Shown here piece by piece: positions 15,599-23,751 of a stretch of 29,963 nucleotides of DNA (its first letter is position 1; each line of letters starts with the position of its first letter). The DNA is taken from the IMG/VR virus record IMGVR_UViG_3300047550_004361, positions 1 through 29,963 of that record. One strand, written 5' to 3'. The DNA comes from a virus. Under the pieces are notes generated by a model that saw nothing but the letters and a program-made list of their open reading frames with translations, ran no database searches and had not been told where the DNA came from. Position numbers and translations under genes: made by a program.

Positions 15599-16603
15599 TT
15601 AAGGTTGTTCGTTGAATCCTTCACTTCTTTTATCGTCTATACCAGTGAAACGTTGAGTTCCGAATACCGTCACCCAAACTGTTGTCGTATCGTGGTTTGT
15701 AATATGATAGGTAGATCTAGATGTTTCGTAAGTTGTATCAGTAGACTTGTTAGTATTATAGACAGTAAGTGTGTCGTAAATAGTATCTGTATTTCTACTT
15801 GTTCCTGTAAGAACATTAGTAAAGTTAGAGTAATTAGTTTCAAACAATGTATCGAAAACAGTATTAGTAATGTAATTTGTTTCTCTACTTACAGATGTAC
15901 CATATGTAGTTGATCTGTCTGTCGATCTCTGAACATTGGTATTATAATATACTGTATAACTTCTAAATTCAGATTGCCCTTGCCAGTCAGATTCCATTCT
16001 GTTACCAGTGTAATTTCTGACATTTACGCTACTTACAAATCCTCCAAGCGAAGAATAATAAGCATATCCTTCATTCCAAAAAACATCTACAACACCTACC
16101 CAATAATCAATTTCGCCTTGAACTACTTCCCAAGAAGGTCTAGAAAGATAGGCTGAATATAATGCATAAACATATGACGCTCTATCCCCGCTCCATGGAT
16201 CTAAATTATAACCGTTATAAACACCTATGATGTAACCAACAGGTCCATAAGTTCTTCCCGATGATCTAGAAGCTAAAGTTTGATAGGTAGTATCAAACGA
16301 TGTAGTTCTTTCATAGTAACTAATGTAGTTTGTAAACCACATAGTTGACGTATTATAGTTTGTAGATCTTTGTGTAGGGTATTTTGTATCAAAAACAGTT
16401 AAAGTTTGAAATAATGTGACTGTATTATGATTTGTATTTGTTAGATGATTGGTTATGTATGTTGTATCTGTAGCATGATTAGTTTCAAAGACAGACGTAT
16501 ACCATGTTTCATATACGGTATTAGTAACGTAGTTAGTAGTTGGTTGGGTTTCAAAGACAGTAAACCCCTGACCAGCAAGCATTAATAATAAAGCACTACT
16601 CAT
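15599..16603 (-). CDS. Thr/Asn/Tyr-repeat virion protein with DUF4214-like centre
   Basis: This 334-aa protein has three parts. After a short hydrophobic start (SSALLLMLAG), residues 15-110 are a low-complexity array of Thr, Asn, Tyr and Phe with steps such as TNYVTNTVYET and NTVTLFQTLTVFDT. Residues about 111-205 are an ordinary domain with SYVYALYSAYLSRPSWEVVQ and IDYWV, similar in shape to the DUF4214 pattern (Tyr, Leu, Arg-Pro, then Tyr-Trp). Residues 206-320 return to the same array (TNYITNTVFDTLFET, DTIYDTLTVYNT), so the flanks look duplicated. I recall Thr-rich arrays of this style in T4-like marine phages, without known function. It overlaps the chaperone-like gene by eight bases, suggesting that gene serves it. 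It may be a fibre, a glycosylated spike or a carbohydrate binder. Confidence 0.8.
   Translation of the reverse strand: MSSALLLMLAGQGFTVFETQPTTNYVTNTVYETWYTSVFETNHATDTTYITNHLTNTNHNTVTLFQTLTVFDTKYPTQRSTNYNTSTMWFTNYISYYERTTSFDTTYQTLASRSSGRTYGPVGYIIGVYNGYNLDPWSGDRASYVYALYSAYLSRPSWEVVQGEIDYWVGVVDVFWNEGYAYYSSLGGFVSSVNVRNYTGNRMESDWQGQSEFRSYTVYYNTNVQRSTDRSTTYGTSVSRETNYITNTVFDTLFETNYSNFTNVLTGTSRNTDTIYDTLTVYNTNKSTDTTYETSRSTYHITNHDTTTVWVTVFGTQRFTGIDDKRSEGFNEQP
15644..15988 (-). repeat. C-terminal Thr/Asn/Tyr repeat array
   Basis: This encodes residues 206-320 of the 334-aa protein. Thr occurs every two to four residues, with Tyr, Phe, Asn and Asp between. Segments TNYITNTVFDT and DTLTVYNT match counterparts in the N-terminal array. 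The units have no strict period that I could fix by eye. Confidence 0.6.
16274..16561 (-). repeat. N-terminal Thr/Asn/Tyr repeat array
   Basis: This encodes residues 15-110 of the 334-aa protein and mirrors the C-terminal array (TNYVTNTVYET against TNYITNTVFDT, QTLTVFDT against DTLTVYNT). The pair flank a normal globular domain, suggesting that the domain was inserted into one array or that the array was duplicated. Confidence 0.6.
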
Positions 16604-17072
16604 TTGAAGGCTTTTTAGGAAATTCTATCTTAAACACATCATCATTATTAGTTATGTCTCTAAGTTGTTGTCTATAATTATCCCACGCAGTACACCATTC
16701 TGCGCTCTTATTTGCTCGTACAGAGGGAAACTCCACCCAATCAGTTGACATTAGTAAAGAATTTCTCATATTTCTAATTTCACTGAGCCTGGTACTTATT
16801 TCTTTTATAGTTCTTGGCCTAGCAATATATCTTCTTTTCCAAACACCATCAACTTTTTCAGGTGTAGTTAGTTTTACTACTTCATTGGTATTTGCTGTGA
16901 ATTTGTCGTCGGAATTTAAAGGAACAGGTTCAAATCCCAATGAAGCAATAATATCTAAATCCTTAGATGAAAAATTGCTTGGAAATGATACGTTCTTATG
17001 CATGGATTTTATTTTATCAAAAGGAATGGGGAAACCAACTGCTTCCCCATCGACAACTTTAATAAAAAGCAT
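16596..17072 (-). CDS. Tail-fibre assembly chaperone-like protein
   Basis: The C-terminal part of this 158-aa protein (residues about 95-150) carries the pattern of phage tail assembly chaperones: RNSLLMSTDW at 103-112, then AWDNYRQQLRDIT at 129-141, then a Phe-Pro-Lys end. In that family the Arg-Asn...Asp-Trp and Tyr-Arg-x-x-Leu-Arg-Asp blocks are the hallmark. The N-terminal half, with DGVWKRRYI at 75-83, resembles the short beta segment before the chaperone helix bundle. The protein is predicted to assist folding or trimerisation of a fibre. Its gene overlaps the start of the Thr-rich gene by eight bases and follows the GT29-like gene by two, with an AAGGA ribosome site. Its placement suggests that the client is the Thr-rich protein rather than the giant fibres. 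Confidence 0.75.
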   Translation of the reverse strand: MLFIKVVDGEAVGFPIPFDKIKSMHKNVSFPSNFSSKDLDIIASLGFEPVPLNSDDKFTANTNEVVKLTTPEKVDGVWKRRYIARPRTIKEISTRLSEIRNMRNSLLMSTDWVEFPSVRANKSAEWCTAWDNYRQQLRDITNNDDVFKIEFPKKPSNE

Positions 17073-17074
17073 AA

Positions 17075-17830
17075 TTATTCCTTTTTAGCTTCAGGTCTGA
17101 ATTTATTGAAAAGACTATTTAATACATATTTATCTACTTCACCATCAGGACATGGATGAAAGGTTAACAACCCTTTATTGTGAAGCTTTGTTATAAACTT
17201 CTTTTCAACCCCATTAATATGAGGGTGTTCTAATCCAAACTTAGACCGAGGGATGTGCCAACTATGTGCCTGCTTTACTTCATTTTCTAAGTTATAATTT
17301 ACTGCTTTCTCAAAAAAATCAAATCCATATAAATGAAGCTCTTTAAAACTTTTAATTTTGTCTATAAAAAATAAAATGGTTGCAAGGCCTTGTGATATTC
17401 TCATGTCAGGATCCTTGGGAAATAGTTTAAGATACTTTTTAATATCACCATATGAACCTAATAAGAAAAAATCTCTATAAATTTGATGTTTACCAGAAAA
17501 CATAAATTTAGGCACCACCATAAGATCGCTTTCATTATATGCATATACTTGTAAAAAATTAAATATTTTAAATTTACAATTAACGTGCTTTATCATTCCA
17601 GAACGTAAAACACCAAAAGACCAAACATCTATCTTTTCACCAACGTATTTTTTAAAATCTTTGTACGGTAACCCTTTACCTACTCTTACTACTATATCAA
17701 AGCTGTCAATAAAATCTCCAGTTTCAGCAGCAAATAGAGATAACGAATTACCAAGGATAAGAACTCTCTTACCTTCTACCAATTGATTAAGGTCTTGTAT
17801 CCATTGATTATTAAGTTCAGCGTTGTACAT
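17075..17830 (-). CDS. Sialyltransferase-like glycosyltransferase, GT29 type
   Basis: This 251-aa protein shows the order of sialyl motifs known in family GT29. Residues 22-51 (RVLILGNSLSLF, then IDSFDIVVRVG) match motif L, where a Gly-Asn-Ser and the Asp-Val-Val-Arg step bind the CMP part of the donor. Residues 141-157 (PDMRISQGLATILFFID) match motif S, and LHLYGFDFF follows at 166-174. Residues 189-205 contain HSWHIP and LEHPH, a plausible catalytic-histidine region. Known family members transfer sialic acid from CMP-sialate; bacterial and phage relatives often have unproven donors. There is no signal peptide or membrane segment, so it acts in the cytoplasm of the infected cell. It overlaps the GT-A gene by 14 bases and was probably acquired or kept as a pair with it. 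Confidence 0.75.
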   Translation of the reverse strand: MYNAELNNQWIQDLNQLVEGKRVLILGNSLSLFAAETGDFIDSFDIVVRVGKGLPYKDFKKYVGEKIDVWSFGVLRSGMIKHVNCKFKIFNFLQVYAYNESDLMVVPKFMFSGKHQIYRDFFLLGSYGDIKKYLKLFPKDPDMRISQGLATILFFIDKIKSFKELHLYGFDFFEKAVNYNLENEVKQAHSWHIPRSKFGLEHPHINGVEKKFITKLHNKGLLTFHPCPDGEVDKYVLNSLFNKFRPEAKKE

Positions 17831-18491
17831 CGTTTACATAGACCTCTTTCCAAAGTTCACAAAATTCACACTGCTCGTAGTCTGGAAGCCAGGGGCCACC
17901 ATCAGTATAATGAATTCCATATGGTAACATATTTGGCTCATAATAGCCAACTAAAAAATTATATTCATATGGAATACCGCCAATAGATTCACCAGCCCAA
18001 TCTAATGTTAAAAGTGTTTCCCAATCTGCTGTAGAAACAAATTCTGGAGTCAGAGCTCTACAAAATGGATGTTCACAATTGAATACGATAAAAGAAGACC
18101 AATTTTTTCTTTCATACCAAACTTGAGGCTGACCATCCATTTTTATTGTAGGAAGGTCCTGTACTCTGATATTATGCTTAACTACATTAATTGCTTTATT
18201 TTCTTCTATCTCATCTAAAACTGTCGTTGGATCTTTGGTCCAAATAAAATCACTATCACAAAAGATTGCATGCCCATAATATCCCTTTAAGAAAGGTGCA
18301 AGGAATCTAGTTAGTGTAAATTCAGTAGAACCTTTTTCAGAACCCCAATAATATCCTCTTTGCTTTAACAAAGAAAGATTTAGAGGTTCTATTGGAGTGT
18401 TTGTGTGTCGCTTGATCGATGCGACACACGTTTCATAGACATGAGGATAGCGGGAGTCATACCCTACAAAGATCTTCACAGGAATATTCAT
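17817..18491 (-). CDS. GT-A glycosyltransferase, GT8-like
   Basis: This 224-aa protein opens with PVKIFVGYDSRYPHVYETC, a beta strand and nucleotide-binding turn followed by a helix, as in GT8-like enzymes. FCDSDFIW at residues 77-84 holds an Asp-Ser-Asp at 79-81, the DxD type motif that binds the metal and sugar nucleotide. GIPYEYNFL at 172-180 and GIHYTDGGPWLPDY at 192-205 give the C-terminal acceptor and metal-binding His (H194). The donor and acceptor sugar are unknown. It is cytosolic, has no membrane segment, and is close to full length for compact phage members of the fold. It is the first gene after the 911-aa fibre; no clear ribosome site precedes the ATG, and a 15-base gap separates the two. 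Confidence 0.75.
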   Translation of the reverse strand: MNIPVKIFVGYDSRYPHVYETCVASIKRHTNTPIEPLNLSLLKQRGYYWGSEKGSTEFTLTRFLAPFLKGYYGHAIFCDSDFIWTKDPTTVLDEIEENKAINVVKHNIRVQDLPTIKMDGQPQVWYERKNWSSFIVFNCEHPFCRALTPEFVSTADWETLLTLDWAGESIGGIPYEYNFLVGYYEPNMLPYGIHYTDGGPWLPDYEQCEFCELWKEVYVNDVQR

Positions 18492-18506
18492 AATATAAAA
18501 ATAATG

Positions 18507-21242
18507 TTAAGAGTTTTGGCCTACGATAAATCCGTACCAGGTTGATCCATAATTAGTTGTATAAAAAGCAAATGTATCTACTTTTCCAGATCCAGAAGAT
18601 AATGCAGGAGCAGCACCACCTGGCCATTTAATAGATGCTGGCCACGACACTGATACTGCTGATCCAGTATAGGTTAATTTTAATACAAATATAGCAGCTG
18701 TTGTTGCCGTAAGCCCCGAATTACCTTGAATATTAGTAATCGATAAACTTGTGATAGAAGAAGACATATTACATTCAAATATGCTTCCAGCACTTAAATC
18801 TATGGTAGTAGAACCTGGACTTACTGATACTGTTTTAACAATCTGTTGTGCGCCAAATAAAATATAAGGAGCATAAACAGTTTTAGCCTGAAATTTTATA
18901 TTACTTGCTGCAGCACTACTATTTACATCTAGTGTTAGATTGTTTTGACTTTCAGAATAGATTGCTGGTGAATAATTAGAACCATTGTCGGTCCAATATA
19001 AAATGTTTCCGGCACCACGTCCTAAGAATGCAATATCACCACTAAAATATGTTCTATCTGATCCAGATGTATTTACAAAGGTCTTGCTTCCAGTAATGTT
19101 TTGATTTCTAGTTGTGGTAACATAATTAATATTAGCATAAGGTTCTGTAATGATGTTTGCATTATCATAATACAAACCTTTTGTATTTGCTTTAAATAAA
19201 TGTAGTGTTCCTTCACCAACTGGTGCTGCTGCATCATCATTTAAGAATATTTGGCCAGATTGTATGACGATATTTGATGGGAAGATGTATGCACCATCAG
19301 TACCAACAAACTGAGTATACCAATAATCATTTAAACCATTCTTTCTTACTTTTTGTGTTAAAAGATTAGTATAAGTTCCATTATTATGTTCGCTCTCAAG
19401 TATACCAGAAGGATAAGTAGTAGAATTGCCTGGATTTAACCACAGTGTACCATTTACATCATTAATCTTTGACGTAAAGCTCTTAATACCGCTAACAAAT
19501 TGATCATTTGTAGTAGTAATATAATTTATATTTCCAGTCTCTTCAAATACAATATTGGCACCATTGCCATCTACTGTTCCAAAATATAAACCTTTTACGT
19601 TTGATTTCAATTCACGGTGATAGGTGCCATCAGTAAGTATAATCTCACTAGTACCTACAGTAAGGTTTCCAGTACTGGTAATAACAACGTCATCAGTAAA
19701 TGTCTTATCACCTTGAACTGTTTGATTTCTAGTTGTTGTAACGTAGATTACATTGCCAAAAGGCTCTTGAATAATATTTGCACCATCCAAATATAATCCA
19801 AGTACATTTGCTTTTAATTCTCTTACCTTTGTTCCATCATTAAGAGTAACTTTACCAACGTCAGAATAAACATTGCCAGGAACTGATATAGTACCATCAT
19901 CAGCTTGATAGGTATATGTCCAAAAGGTAGCTGGATTAGACGTTTTAGCTACAGACAAATACATATTATTGTGACCACTGGAAATAATATTACCCATGAC
20001 GCCAATAGGCGCCAATGTACGCAATGGGTCCCACCAAATTCCAGGACTAGCTGAAAATACGGTTGTATCAGTAAATACTTTTACACCGTTAATAAATTGA
20101 TTTTGGCTACCAACTGTAGTAACATAATTAACGTTACCAAATTTAGTAGATACTAGTGTATTATTATCTTGTGGATATCCATTGTAAGTAATATCAGCAA
20201 ATTCAGAACCATCTGCAGATAAAACATAATGACCTGTAATACCTACTCCAGGTAGTTTTTCCCATCTTATGTAATTGCCATATGTTACTTTATCAAAATA
20301 ATACGTATTATCAGAAGCATTTAAATTATAAGTGTTACCACCATAAATGGTAATATTAGATACTGAAGTATTATTAACTTGAAGGTAATGGATATTAGCT
20401 AATCCTACCTTCATAATAGTGTTTTCGTCTAATAACTGATTGTTTGATGACAATCTTCCAAAACGATAACCACCATTATTGAATAAAATGGCATTAGAAG
20501 TTGGATTCCAAGTAAGGTTGGCTCCATTCGTTCTTCCAAAAGTAATAACATTATCAGTTACTATTAAGTCATTAACGTTTGCATGATCAATGTTAGCATA
20601 ATATAGATTTGCATTGGCAATATATGCATTAGACATTCTTGCATTGGTGTTTTGTGCAAGATGTAAGTTAGCAAATCTAAATGTTAGTAAAGTATTTTGA
20701 CTAGAAGGATTGCCATCTAAGTTAATTAATGCAAGATTAGCTTGTCCCTTTGCAAACCTGAATGCATTAGCACCAGCATCCCAGGCTACATAAGTTCCTT
20801 CAGTTTGATTATGGAAGTAAATTAAATTATCATAAACAACAACATTATTAGTAATTAATGTGTTAGTTGTAATGAGATTGGCAACAACGAGTTTACCAAA
20901 GATGTTGGCATTATTGAACGTGCCACCAGAAACGTAGAGATTTGTAGCTGTACCGTTTGTCTTATTGACATAGACACCTTGATCAATATTAGCCCAAACA
21001 TAATTAATCGCTGATACTATATTATTTCTATTAATAATATCAGAATCTAGTAGGTTAATATCACCAATTAAGTTAACTGCAGAATTGGCATTTTTAAAGA
21101 CAGAATTTATAGCCTCAACAACATTTGCTGTAGCAATTCCAGATAGAAAGTTTCCCCTATCTCCAACGTTTGCAGAAATCTCGTTAGTTTTAAGGCGAAA
21201 TGTATTGATTGTGTCAGTTACATTGACAACAGTTAAGGCCAT
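18507..21242 (-). CDS. Tail fibre protein, 911 aa
   Basis: The start, ALTVVNVTDTINTFRLKTNE, followed by NEISANVGD, is a helical N-terminal attachment segment that I recall from fibres of T4-like marine phages. Residues 80-300 are Asn-rich beta repeats with NANLYYAN and NVNDLIVTDNVITFG steps. Four segments of the form YVTTTRNQ...GxKTF recur near 20090, 19730, 19500 and 19110, a motif widely used in phage fibre shafts. The last 100 residues (STTIDLSAGSIFECNMSS to WYGFIVGQNS, with VSWPASIKWPGG) are a C-terminal domain found at the end of many unrelated phage fibres. It immediately follows the small coiled-coil gene and precedes the glycosyltransferases. It is inferred to be a separate fibre from the NLYFTNTR family, as it does not share that module. 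Confidence 0.88.
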   Translation of the reverse strand: MALTVVNVTDTINTFRLKTNEISANVGDRGNFLSGIATANVVEAINSVFKNANSAVNLIGDINLLDSDIINRNNIVSAINYVWANIDQGVYVNKTNGTATNLYVSGGTFNNANIFGKLVVANLITTNTLITNNVVVYDNLIYFHNQTEGTYVAWDAGANAFRFAKGQANLALINLDGNPSSQNTLLTFRFANLHLAQNTNARMSNAYIANANLYYANIDHANVNDLIVTDNVITFGRTNGANLTWNPTSNAILFNNGGYRFGRLSSNNQLLDENTIMKVGLANIHYLQVNNTSVSNITIYGGNTYNLNASDNTYYFDKVTYGNYIRWEKLPGVGITGHYVLSADGSEFADITYNGYPQDNNTLVSTKFGNVNYVTTVGSQNQFINGVKVFTDTTVFSASPGIWWDPLRTLAPIGVMGNIISSGHNNMYLSVAKTSNPATFWTYTYQADDGTISVPGNVYSDVGKVTLNDGTKVRELKANVLGLYLDGANIIQEPFGNVIYVTTTRNQTVQGDKTFTDDVVITSTGNLTVGTSEIILTDGTYHRELKSNVKGLYFGTVDGNGANIVFEETGNINYITTTNDQFVSGIKSFTSKINDVNGTLWLNPGNSTTYPSGILESEHNNGTYTNLLTQKVRKNGLNDYWYTQFVGTDGAYIFPSNIVIQSGQIFLNDDAAAPVGEGTLHLFKANTKGLYYDNANIITEPYANINYVTTTRNQNITGSKTFVNTSGSDRTYFSGDIAFLGRGAGNILYWTDNGSNYSPAIYSESQNNLTLDVNSSAAASNIKFQAKTVYAPYILFGAQQIVKTVSVSPGSTTIDLSAGSIFECNMSSSITSLSITNIQGNSGLTATTAAIFVLKLTYTGSAVSVSWPASIKWPGGAAPALSSGSGKVDTFAFYTTNYGSTWYGFIVGQNS

Positions 21243-21464
21243 TTACTTATTTCCAAGAAGTTGAATTAAAAGCGACTTGATCTCTGCCATATCAGACTTT
21301 AGATTATTTATTTCATCCTCAAGCTGCGTAGTTTCTTGCTTTACATTCATTCTATAATTTCTTTCAGCAATATACTTTTGGTAGCTATCTTGGTCTGTAT
21401 TAATTACAGCCCTTGATCTATCATCCTTTAACAGATGAGGATAATCTTTAACTTTGTACATCAT
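21243..21464 (-). CDS. Small coiled-coil protein, 73 aa
   Basis: The protein begins MMYKVKDYPHLLKDD, then SRAVINTDQDSYQKYIAER, and ends in a heptad-like helix (TTQLEDEINNLKSDMAEI then KSLLIQLLG) with Leu, Ile and Met at core positions, predicted to form a short coiled coil. Small proteins with the RAVINTD pattern and a terminal coiled coil occur between baseplate and fibre genes in T4-like marine phages; their function is not known to me. The gene overlaps the 757-aa gene by four bases (ATGA) and stops directly before the 911-aa fibre start, so it is tightly coupled to both. It may be a trimerisation or attachment factor for the fibre. Confidence 0.8.
   Translation of the reverse strand: MMYKVKDYPHLLKDDRSRAVINTDQDSYQKYIAERNYRMNVKQETTQLEDEINNLKSDMAEIKSLLIQLLGNK
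21305..21312 (-). promoter_or_regulatory. Weak candidate late promoter (AATAAATA) inside the coiled-coil gene
   Basis: AATAAATA on the minus strand lies 63 bases before the 911-aa fibre ATG, within the 73-aa gene. The motif equals the one at 14654-14661. It could give the fibre gene its own late transcript, but such a match is expected by chance in AT-rich coding DNA. Confidence 0.22.
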
Positions 21465-23734
21465 GCAAGCGCAATAACTCTCAAATTCTTCACCCTTGGA
21501 ACTAGACCGCTCTTAGTGTTTCTATTAAATACAATCTTAACCTGTAATGATTCGAATAATGGAATATTCTCTGCATTAACAGATACTTCTACAAACTTAT
21601 TTTTATCGGTAACTAACTTACTAAGTTTTGTTTGCTCAAAATACTTAAATGGCTTATCATCAATAGAAGTATCAGCTTCACCAACTTGTTTGGTGCGGTA
21701 CATCATAGTAATTAAAGTACCTTCTGGAATACATGCATCGATGTATGCTGTAATTCCTGATGATGGGTTTGCAAACTTAAACTCTTTTGTAATGTGTTGC
21801 GCTGGAGTGGTTGATCCCTTAGAAGCAGTATCAAACACATAGTATGTATTAACATACATGTTCGTGTTATTTTGTGATGTTCCATCATGATTTGTAATAT
21901 GTGCAAACATAGGAACATAAGGTGGCGTCAATTCTGTTACAAAGATATTTGCACCAGTATTTTCAACACTATCAACTCTATAACTTACTGTAGCATTTTG
22001 TTTTGGTACGTTATAGAGAATCAATGAGCCTTCTCTAATATACTGATTAACATTCGCTCTTTCTCTTGGATACTGAACATAAATCCTAGAAGTTCTATAA
22101 GCACCATCTTCAACACTAACATAGACATTAGAATTAGTGAATACTAGTGTTTGATCTACAGTAGTTTGATTATATGGAAGTAAGCTTCCACTATCAAGAT
22201 CAGATTTAACAAAGTTAAAATTAATTTTCTTGATATCAATTAATGGTGAAACAAGAGTATTTTCAGAAGTAATTGGAAATACGACGTGAAATGGCTCAAA
22301 GTTTCTTAGTCCAGGATAAATTGTGTTATAATCCTGAGCCATATTACCCTTATTCTTACTACTTAACAACACTTGCATGTTTTCAAAGTTATAAGGACCA
22401 GCAAGATCAACATACTGATAGCGATATCCTCTTGTACTTTCTTCTACTGTCTTTACAAATGCCTGTAAGGAAGTGTTCTTTGGAACATACGTAGCTACTT
22501 CTGGAACAAGTGTATCATAAAGAATGTTCTTAGAACCAGAAAGAACAATACCTTTTCCACCTGCCCTTGTTGCCCTAGTAATTACATTAGCATTAGCTAC
22601 ATTGTTTAACTGAACAATGAAGTCATCTTTGTTTGCCTTGATAACCTGATAAGTAGTATTAAGTGTTTCTGTATTAGAATCAATAATAGATGTAGTAAAG
22701 TTTACACCAGCCAATGAAACAACATCACCAGTAGCATTTCCATGATTTGGTGCATAAACACGCATGTAGTTTACATTGGGGAAGAACTCCAATGGATCTG
22801 TATCCAATGTAATCGTATCATATGTTGGTGCAAGTAATGAGAATTCAGGAGTTCCAATAGAAGTAATATCAAAATCAGCTCTGAATAATGTAAACTTAAG
22901 ATCGACAATAGGATCTTCTGTCCAATTAGTCAAGTTTTGTGACTTAAAGTAATTACCAACAGTAGGTTGCTCAGTAATTCTAGTTTTCTTAACGACATCA
23001 ACATCATTAAGTTGTGAAGCCCATAATTTATAATTAGCAGAATCTGTTCTAATAACAAATGCATATTCACCAGACTCTAAATGTACTGGAGATTCAAAGA
23101 TAAAGGTAGTTGGTTTAGTTGCATCGTCACTAACTACAACAAAATTAGACTGAACGACAGCACGACCAAATGGAATAATATCTGGACCAGGTGCTCCAGA
23201 AACCATTTTTCTTAGCTCAAGATAAACAGGAAGATTGGTATCTTTTGTATAAAAGAATAAATCAATCTTAGTAACAATCACTGCATCTTCTGTAACAAAG
23301 AATGATTGAGCAATAGGATCTACTGCACCAATTAATCCATTCTTAGTATTTGTGTTAGTAGTATCTGATGCACCACTACTAAGCATTGCAACATCTTTAC
23401 CACCTTTACCAACTTTGTAAAGATCTTGAGTTATAGTGCTTCTTAGACCATTATACCAAGCAATCCTTGCATCTCTATACCAAGGTTGAGGAGAATTATC
23501 AGTTCCAGCTAGCCCCAATGAGCTTGGATCGAATCCAGTTCCTAGATTGGGAATCTGTGAATAGGTATAATACCCTCTTGTTCCAGAAGTAGGAATAACA
23601 GCTCCATTGACTTCTGTAGATTCATCAGATTGTTTGTAATTAGCACCAAGCAGTGTGGTATACAAATAAGATGCTAATTTTATCTTGACTTTTTCAAGAC
23701 AGATATCAAATACTTGTGATTTATAGTCTGACAT
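21461..23734 (-). CDS. Virion structural protein, 757 aa (baseplate/fibre-attachment region)
   Basis: The segment from residue about 139 (DPIAQSFFVTEDAVIVTKID, then LFFYTKD and LPVYLELR) through FRADFD near 300 matches a conserved block I recall from the C-terminal part of DUF4815-type structural proteins in marine T4-like phages. The rest is predicted beta-rich with no catalytic motif; residues about 640-757 hold KEFKFANPSSGITAYIDA and EVSVNAENIPLFESLQVKI, the latter a typical terminal strand pair of virion proteins. It lies between the 489-aa protein and the small coiled-coil gene in an uninterrupted series after gp8. A role at the baseplate periphery, where fibres attach, is inferred from position. 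No strong ribosome site precedes the start at 23734. Confidence 0.8.
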   Translation of the reverse strand: MSDYKSQVFDICLEKVKIKLASYLYTTLLGANYKQSDESTEVNGAVIPTSGTRGYYTYSQIPNLGTGFDPSSLGLAGTDNSPQPWYRDARIAWYNGLRSTITQDLYKVGKGGKDVAMLSSGASDTTNTNTKNGLIGAVDPIAQSFFVTEDAVIVTKIDLFFYTKDTNLPVYLELRKMVSGAPGPDIIPFGRAVVQSNFVVVSDDATKPTTFIFESPVHLESGEYAFVIRTDSANYKLWASQLNDVDVVKKTRITEQPTVGNYFKSQNLTNWTEDPIVDLKFTLFRADFDITSIGTPEFSLLAPTYDTITLDTDPLEFFPNVNYMRVYAPNHGNATGDVVSLAGVNFTTSIIDSNTETLNTTYQVIKANKDDFIVQLNNVANANVITRATRAGGKGIVLSGSKNILYDTLVPEVATYVPKNTSLQAFVKTVEESTRGYRYQYVDLAGPYNFENMQVLLSSKNKGNMAQDYNTIYPGLRNFEPFHVVFPITSENTLVSPLIDIKKINFNFVKSDLDSGSLLPYNQTTVDQTLVFTNSNVYVSVEDGAYRTSRIYVQYPRERANVNQYIREGSLILYNVPKQNATVSYRVDSVENTGANIFVTELTPPYVPMFAHITNHDGTSQNNTNMYVNTYYVFDTASKGSTTPAQHITKEFKFANPSSGITAYIDACIPEGTLITMMYRTKQVGEADTSIDDKPFKYFEQTKLSKLVTDKNKFVEVSVNAENIPLFESLQVKIVFNRNTKSGLVPRVKNLRVIALA

Positions 23735-23751
23735 ATCTTTACTTTAAAAGG

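Noticed and set aside
17127-17134. GATAAATA as a late promoter for the chaperone-like gene.
   Set aside because: It lies inside the GT29-like gene and ATAAATA is expected several times by chance in AT-rich DNA; no gap or leader supports it.
21712-21918. A second minus-strand frame within the 757-aa gene.
   Set aside because: It overlaps a conserved structural gene fully, has no ribosome site and shows no recognisable motif.
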